NCBI RefSeq assembly: GCF_021869535.1 | Contig: NW_026262582.1 | Location: 56,122,851-56,186,850, forward strand | Source of the DNA: Mytilus californianus | Lineage: Eukaryota > Mollusca > Bivalvia > Mytilida > Mytilidae | Direction of reading: 5' to 3' | Length of the DNA stretch: 64,000 nt | Position numbers and translations under genes: made by a program | Part shown: positions 59,321 through 64,000 of the stretch, one piece after another | How positions within the stretch are numbered: position 1 is the first letter of the stretch | Layout: every line of letters starts with the position of its first letter | The notes under the pieces: generated by a model | Databases searched by the model: none | Told to the model about the DNA's origin: nothing | Seen by the model: only the letters and a program-made list of their open reading frames with translations

Positions 59321-59664
59321 GTGGTCTTGTGGTTGTGTGTTTGACTCGAGAGCGGGAGGTCTTGGGTTCGAACCCCAGCCGGGTAAAACCAAAGACTTTA
59401 AAATTGGTATTTCTGTTTCTTCGCTAAGGACGCGGCATTAAGGAGTAAGAGCAAAGACTTGTCGGCTAGGAGTCAAAATATATGCCTGGGTACGGTTACG
59501 TGTCTTTTTGTGGACTGTTACCTTGTGAACTAGCACGTTAAAAATCCGGTTCAGTCATTCTAGTCCAAAGTAGGGCTAATATTCATTTTACATTAACATG
59601 TTCTCGTCCTGAATATGCATTTAATTTGCCACTGGACGTTAAGCAGTCATCCATCATTATCGTC
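59321..59664 (+). mobile_element. tRNA-derived SINE, both polymerase III boxes present
   Basis: GTGGTCTTGTGGTTGTGTG (A-box region) and GGGTTCGAACCCC (B box, 59,364-59,376) stand at tRNA spacing. The body GACTTTAAAATTGGTATTTC, GCGGCATTAAGGAGTAAGAG and GTCGGCTAGGAGTCAAAATA follows, with a tail ending CAGTCATCCATCATTATC. The sister copy at 30,148 has lost the B box. It interrupts a scrap of the GACAAGTCATAGCAATCC family. Confidence 0.8.
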
Positions 59665-59669
59665 TATTT

Positions 59670-59985
59670 TTTTTTGGCAAAATACCCGCCATAATTGTTG
59701 ATGACAAGTCATAGCAACGCTAGGTTGGTTCCCTCCGTAAAATATTCAGTATGACTTCGGAATATACAAAATTATTAACGGTCGGTATGAGCTTAATTTA
59801 GTGAACTTGAACTTGAACATTTCGGTTTTTGAACGTTGACGTACGGTTCCTGTTGAAAATGGCGTTAAAAAATGGAAACAACACGTTATAAACTTGTCAA
59901 ATAACGACCGGGTACCAGTCTATAGCGATCCTTCATGACTTCGTCGTCGGCGTCGTATCATCAACAGTTATATTATTATATATTT
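59670..59985. repeat. Scraps of CG-rich element termini
   Basis: GATGACAAGTCATAGCAACG (59,700) and GTCTATAGCGATCCTTCATG with CGTCGTCGGCGTCGTATCAT (59,915-59,960) resemble the CG-rich end at 9,205-9,315. No gene. Confidence 0.45.
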
Positions 59986-60008
59986 TAGACATCGATGGGT
60001 TGACAAGA

Positions 60009-60113
60009 ATGAAAGTCGTAAAACGGAACTGTGTGGTTTTTTTAATGTTTTGGTCACTCGGAAGACTGGCAAGCGGGGCTCCGACATTCGAAAAAGTCAA
60101 CAAGTTGCTGAAT
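60009..60113 (+). CDS. Probable first coding exon of a secreted protein (signal peptide)
   Basis: ATG at 60,009 opens 35 codons: a basic start (MKVVKR), a hydrophobic core (CVVFLMFWSLGRL), then ASG|AP as a likely signal-peptidase site and TFEKVNKLLN. Directly after it comes GTAAGG, a good splice donor at 60,114, and beyond it the frame turns into low-complexity peptide. This is the usual layout of a first exon in invertebrate secreted proteins; several bivalve C1q-domain and lectin-like proteins start this way, but no mature domain is in view, so I give no function. The sequence downstream is a decayed YqaJ-type element, so further exons may lie outside the window or the gene may be disrupted. 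Confidence 0.45.
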
Positions 60114-60660
60114 GTAAGGTTTTACTCTGATTTACGCACAAGTTACTATATTAAGTTTCTGCTTCAATATTTAATATCGAAAACAATCTGCATGTATATA
60201 CAGACCAATCAAATACTAAAGCTTCCCTCTGTTTTCTACAGCAGCTAGTTCTTTATACTGATAAATGTTCCGTCCTGAATATACGCGAAATATTTGCAAC
60301 AATCAATCAGTTAATACTTATTTACAAAGAAAATTCATAATGTTTTACATGGAATACAATTTAGTGATCATGGACGTTTTTAAATGTATGTTTTGTCAAT
60401 TGAAGACACGGGATTTTTGAGAGATAACATTATAAATCATGGTGATGTTTTGTTAAAAATAAAAATCGTCAACACTTTTACCAAGGAAAGAACGAAAAAT
60501 TGTGGTTTCATTTCAAACGAAATTTTGAGGAATGGGGAAAATGATAATTCCAAATAAAGAGACTAAAACATAAAGATGTAAAATGGAATCACCTTAAGAG
60601 AGTCGGCTCTCTGTAAGTGCAGCTGAATTTATTCACGACCAAATACAAGGTTTACCTATA
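60114..60660. other. Putative intron or spacer
   Basis: AT-rich with no supported feature up to the start of the YqaJ-type remnant. Confidence 0.35.
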
Positions 60661-61984
60661 AACTCACGAAGAAATACTTTTAGATACTGACAATTCACCT
60701 GAGTTACATGAACTTTTACCGGCAGTTATACTTAAGAATGAAAGGGAAATTGACTCTTACGTTAAAATCAATAGGCTTCTAGCCGGAAATAAATTGCCGC
60801 TTATAAATATCGCATACCTGTTATTTCAGGATGTGGTTTCCTGGTATTCGTTGAACGACTCGCATAAAATACGTTATTCCCAGGAGGTAAAACAGTTTTT
60901 GGGAGTAGGCCTCAAACTTTTCAAAGGGAGGTTTCTGAGATTGATGAGTGGTATGAAAAATCAAGGTCAAGATGTTCAGAGACATTTGAATCATGAAGAA
61001 TCGTAAATCATTAGATGGATCAGATATATCAGACACTCTTGAAAAAACAACTTAAGACCAAGATTTTTTTCACGACATGATTGATATGCTACATGAGAAC
61101 GACGAAGACCAACTTCAAACATACAAAATTTGTTTCGATGAATAGAAGTTAAACGCTGGCGTCGATGGTAAAAAAGATGGAGACATAAATCTTTGGGGAA
61201 ATGAAGGCCCTCCATTCAAAATATTAAAAACAGATTCGAGAATGATTTAAAATGAATATCATTGTTAAAAATGGCCCTTTCTACTCTTGATAGTTGATAT
61301 TCGCAACATAAACAAATTAGATTATGTGCCTCCATGAATCTTACATGGGGGATATTGTTGAAACCGGGGAAAAAGAGTGATTAGTGAACGATTATCAGAA
61401 TTGCGTAAAGAGAAACAGAAAAAAGAAATATCATTTGAAAAGATTAAGAAATTTCAGGAAAAGAAAATATCATTAGGAAAGCTTAAGAAAATCTGCACAA
61501 CTACGAAAAAGAAAGCAAAATATTCATATGCCATTGGTGCAATAAAAATATTCATATGCCGTTAGTGCAATCAGAACATTCATTTACAGAATTGGTACAT
61601 GCATTGATGACTACTAAACTTAGTTGATACATTAGGGTATGCATTATCAGTTATCAATGACGTGTCATTTTTATACTGTAGAGGTAAAATATGTTACTTT
61701 TCCGAGCAACAGCACTATGTCTGTTTAACTGAAATTCAGATAGATGCAATCAAAAGAGACGATATGTCAAAGTTAGTTATAAAATTTATTAAACAGAAAT
61801 CTAAAGCATGGAAAACTATACGTTCATATGCTAAAGTGACAGTGTACTTATTTTGATGCATTTGGTTTAGGTGGACTCAAGAAACAAAAAGAGCATTTTG
61901 ATTACGTATTTTCGGGGGAAAAAAGGCAGGACCTGGCAAAGAGGTAATAAAATACATGTAATATGGTACTGATAATGAAATAAA

Positions 61985-62651
61985 TTGTGTAGCGACTCTT
62001 GTGTCAAAAGTGCTTCCTGTTTTTTTTCTGCACAGTCATATTTCGAAGAAGGATGTAAAATAGACTTTCTTGATAATACTTTCATGCTTCTTGTGAGTCC
62101 TGATGGTAGTTTGAGATCATCATGCAATTCTGGTGGTAACAAACCTTGCTATGCTGTAGAGATTAAATGCCAATACCCTGGTAATGTGTGCAAACCTAAA
62201 GTTTACTATGAATTGCCGTATTACTATGTTCCTCAGATTCTCAGTGAGATGGAAGTTTTAGAAACCAACTTAATCATTTTTTCTCTGCTATTGCTTGGAA
62301 AGTACAATAGTTTTTGAGGCAGCCTTTGATCGTATGTTATTGGATCAGATAATGTCAAGGATTACTCAATGTTATGGAAAAGCAGATACTAAGTGTTTAA
62401 CGAAGCTTCCTTGTGATTTAAAGGAATTTCAAGAAAGAATTAAACAGTATTGTAAAGACGATGATCGATTAATTGCAAAAGTATCCTCAGTAGTTGCTAA
62501 AACTTGTGGTCATGGTGAAGTGTCATCTGATGAAAATGACGCAAAATATAATCATCATAAATCATCCCAGCCGATATCCATGCAAAGTTGTACAGTTTCA
62601 GATTTAAATAAAACTGTTTATGAAATTATGGAAAATGTCAAAGAATCATAA
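61985..62651 (+). pseudogene. YqaJ/lambda-exonuclease-like nuclease core
   Basis: Visible active-site elements: SYFEEGCKIDF (upstream glutamates), LVSPDGSLRSS with the catalytic aspartate at ~62,102, and AVEIKCQYPG with the E-x-K pair at ~62,159-62,165, followed by YYELPYYYVPQILSEMEVLE. This D...ExK pattern is the PD-(D/E)XK fold of phage-type exonucleases, which resect DNA ends. A second frame from ~62,295 continues with STIVFEAAFDRMLLDQIMSR and CKDDDRLIAKVSSVVAKTC. Motif residues are kept although the frame is broken near 62,290, so the parent copy was probably active. Confidence 0.65.
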
Positions 62652-62667
62652 AGATTTACACGGCACA

Positions 62668-63049
62668 TAGCAACCGAAGTGGTAGTTTATCTTATATCGG
62701 ATCTCAACCAATCACAGATACTAAAAAGGCAACAGTCTGTCCCAATCGAGTATGCCATGAAAGGATATTGTATGATGTAGCAAGGAACATGGTAAATGAC
62801 ATACTTGAAAAATGTTCTAACGGAGGGTTGTATGTTTCTGTCATTTCTTTTGATGGCCAACGGTACACATTTGCTGTTCGTTCAGCAAACAATGAACCAC
62901 TTACCCTACCGCAGCTGATGAAATATATGTACAAACAAGCTCAAAGCACAAATAAATCTGATATGTTGAAACACATGAAACAGATTTATTTAGTACCTAA
63001 GCGTAATACCCGCAAAGAAGCATTTGAATTGATAGACAATCAAGTCTAA
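62668..63049 (+). pseudogene. Downstream domain of the YqaJ-type protein
   Basis: An open frame of ~127 codons reads SYIGSQPITDTKKATVCPNR into NMVNDILEKCSNGGLYVSV, SFDGQRYTFAVRSANNEPLT, LPQLMKYMYKQA. The SFDGQ...AVRS...PLTLPQL pattern recurs, as I recall, in the same large invertebrate protein family after its nuclease domain. Its function is unknown to me. Confidence 0.55.
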
Positions 63050-64000
63050 GAAAAAAGTCATGATTGTTGATGGCAAAGAAGTTAAGACAACCATCTCTAC
63101 ATTATGGAAGAAAAAATAAACCCCATACCTTTTACAAACGTCAAGTACTGTTGCAGTATTTTTTTAATTACTGATAAGACAGTGGAAAACAAAGAAATAG
63201 CTGAGGAACAGGAAACCTCAAGAAAAGAGTTCCTTGAAAACCTTCCGGAAAATATTGCTCCCCTTATAATAAAGAAAACGACATACTTCAACAGGTAACA
63301 AATGAACTAGATATCTCTTCACAGTAAGTCGATAACATGTTTCAAACACATATTTCTGCTGATCATGAGTTAAGGAATATTTTTCATGACGATGATTTGC
63401 ATTTACAGATAAATGAAGCTGTTTGCGATACAAAGACCTATAGATCATAACTCACTAAATGACGATAGTGTAGAGAGTAGCAATCCAAGTTATTGATATA
63501 AAAAAAAAAACATCAGAGTAATTAAAGATGATGAATTCATTAAGATGTTGTCTGCACTTCAAATTGACGGCAAAGTTTAAAAAAATAAATGGGAATCAAT
63601 TGGTTTGTCACAGTTTAAAACTAAATTCCAAAGTATTGAAGAAATAAGAAAATATTTCTAAAGAGTAGAAATTCAAGTTTGTAATGAAATCAATAACTGA
63701 TTTTCTAAAGGCTTAACACATTAGGCTTGCTGTTTTATGGACAAAATACAAATTATCAGACTTCATGTATAGTCTTGTAAATCAGCCAGAAGCCGTATGA
63801 CAAGATCAAAACCCTTGAAAAATCTGTAATGCTTAAAAACTCTGCTTGATGTCTATTTCAAAGTTTCCCAAGGAAGTTTTGAATATTGTTTATGCAGGAC
63901 ACATATTTCCCACTGAAGAACTGAAATGGAGAAACAACATGCTGTTTGTACGATCAAGACATATTGAAGGCTTGATACACACATTCAATGGTATTCTTAA

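Larger units (their letters stand above)
60662..63999 (+). pseudogene. Decayed long gene/element with YqaJ-type PD-(D/E)XK nuclease domain (continues past the window)
   Basis: Plus-strand pieces in changing frames keep the order of one large protein. 60,662-61,006 has INIAYLLFQDVVSWYSL and FKGRFLRLMSGMKNQGQ; 61,056-61,250 has YKICFDE and KKDGDINLWGNEGPPF; 61,374-61,565 is a lysine-rich coiled coil ending in YSYAIGAIKIFI; 61,640-61,860 has YVCLTEIQIDAIKRDDMSKL; the nuclease is at ~61,850-62,650; 62,668-63,049 has GGLYVSVISFDGQRYTFAVR; 63,850-63,999 has FPKEVLNIVYAGHIFP. I remember this architecture from multi-copy uncharacterised proteins of cnidarians and molluscs. Stops or shifts near 61,006, 61,143, 61,900, 62,290, 62,651 and 63,592 argue for a dead copy. 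Confidence 0.6.

Noticed and set aside
59321..59400. Functional tRNA gene
   Set aside because: Box sequences are present, but the ~340 bp body and tail match a second copy at 30,148, which makes it a SINE.

Overview
This is eukaryotic genomic DNA: AT-rich, almost without long open reading frames, and dense with dispersed repeats and decayed retrotransposons. Many repeat families here match ones I remember from marine bivalves, above all mussels (Mytilus), including the motif GACGAAACGCGCGTCTGGCG and the phrase GGCAATCATACCACATCTTC. I therefore read it as a mussel-like bivalve genome. That assignment rests on memory, not on a search. I see no rRNA, no functional tRNA, no CRISPR array and no bacterial-style operon.

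Layout. 0-6.9 kb: unannotatable DNA, a duplicated ~300 bp block, an element with terminal inverted repeats filled with ~148 bp tandem units, and a minus-strand scrap of a non-LTR reverse transcriptase tail. 6.95-38.5 kb: a large, interrupted inverted duplication. Left arm 6,955-16,780 and right arm 33,395-38,495 are collinear in opposite orientation. The left arm has gained nested mussel repeats (8.6-11.9 kb) and a ~538 bp satellite array headed by an inverted unit (12.2-15.3 kb). The right arm has gained two palindrome-rich short-repeat arrays. The right arm also lies between two direct copies of another block (28.5-33.3 and 39.5-40.9 kb). The space between the arms holds a three-unit ~1 kb repeat (18.7-22.6 kb), a tRNA-like SINE head, and a DIRS-type retrotransposon fragment joined directly to a Penelope-like reverse transcriptase fragment (26.0-27.9 kb).

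38.5-47.3 kb: a composite repeat carrying an internal miniature inverted-repeat element, once inverted and then in a tandem run whose last unit lacks the miniature element. A second minus-strand non-LTR tail lies at 42.9-43.1 kb. 47.9-53.0 kb: the longest coding structure, a nearly full-length non-LTR (CR1/L2-like) retrotransposon. In order it encodes a cellular-type RNase H domain, a coiled-coil plus SGNH-hydrolase ORF1, and an endonuclease/reverse transcriptase ORF2, ending in an (ATT)n tail. It is broken by several frameshifts and one stop. The RNase H at the 5' end, ahead of ORF1, is the most unusual thing I can find.

53-64 kb: repeats, two possible host exons (a minus-strand coiled-coil exon at 54.6 kb and a plus-strand signal-peptide exon at 60.0 kb, each ending at a good splice donor), SINE copies, and a long decayed gene or element with a YqaJ-type PD-(D/E)XK nuclease domain that runs off the right edge.

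No set of genes here works together as a pathway. The coherent biology is transposon biology: one near-complete element and many fragments, layered into a structurally rearranged region.
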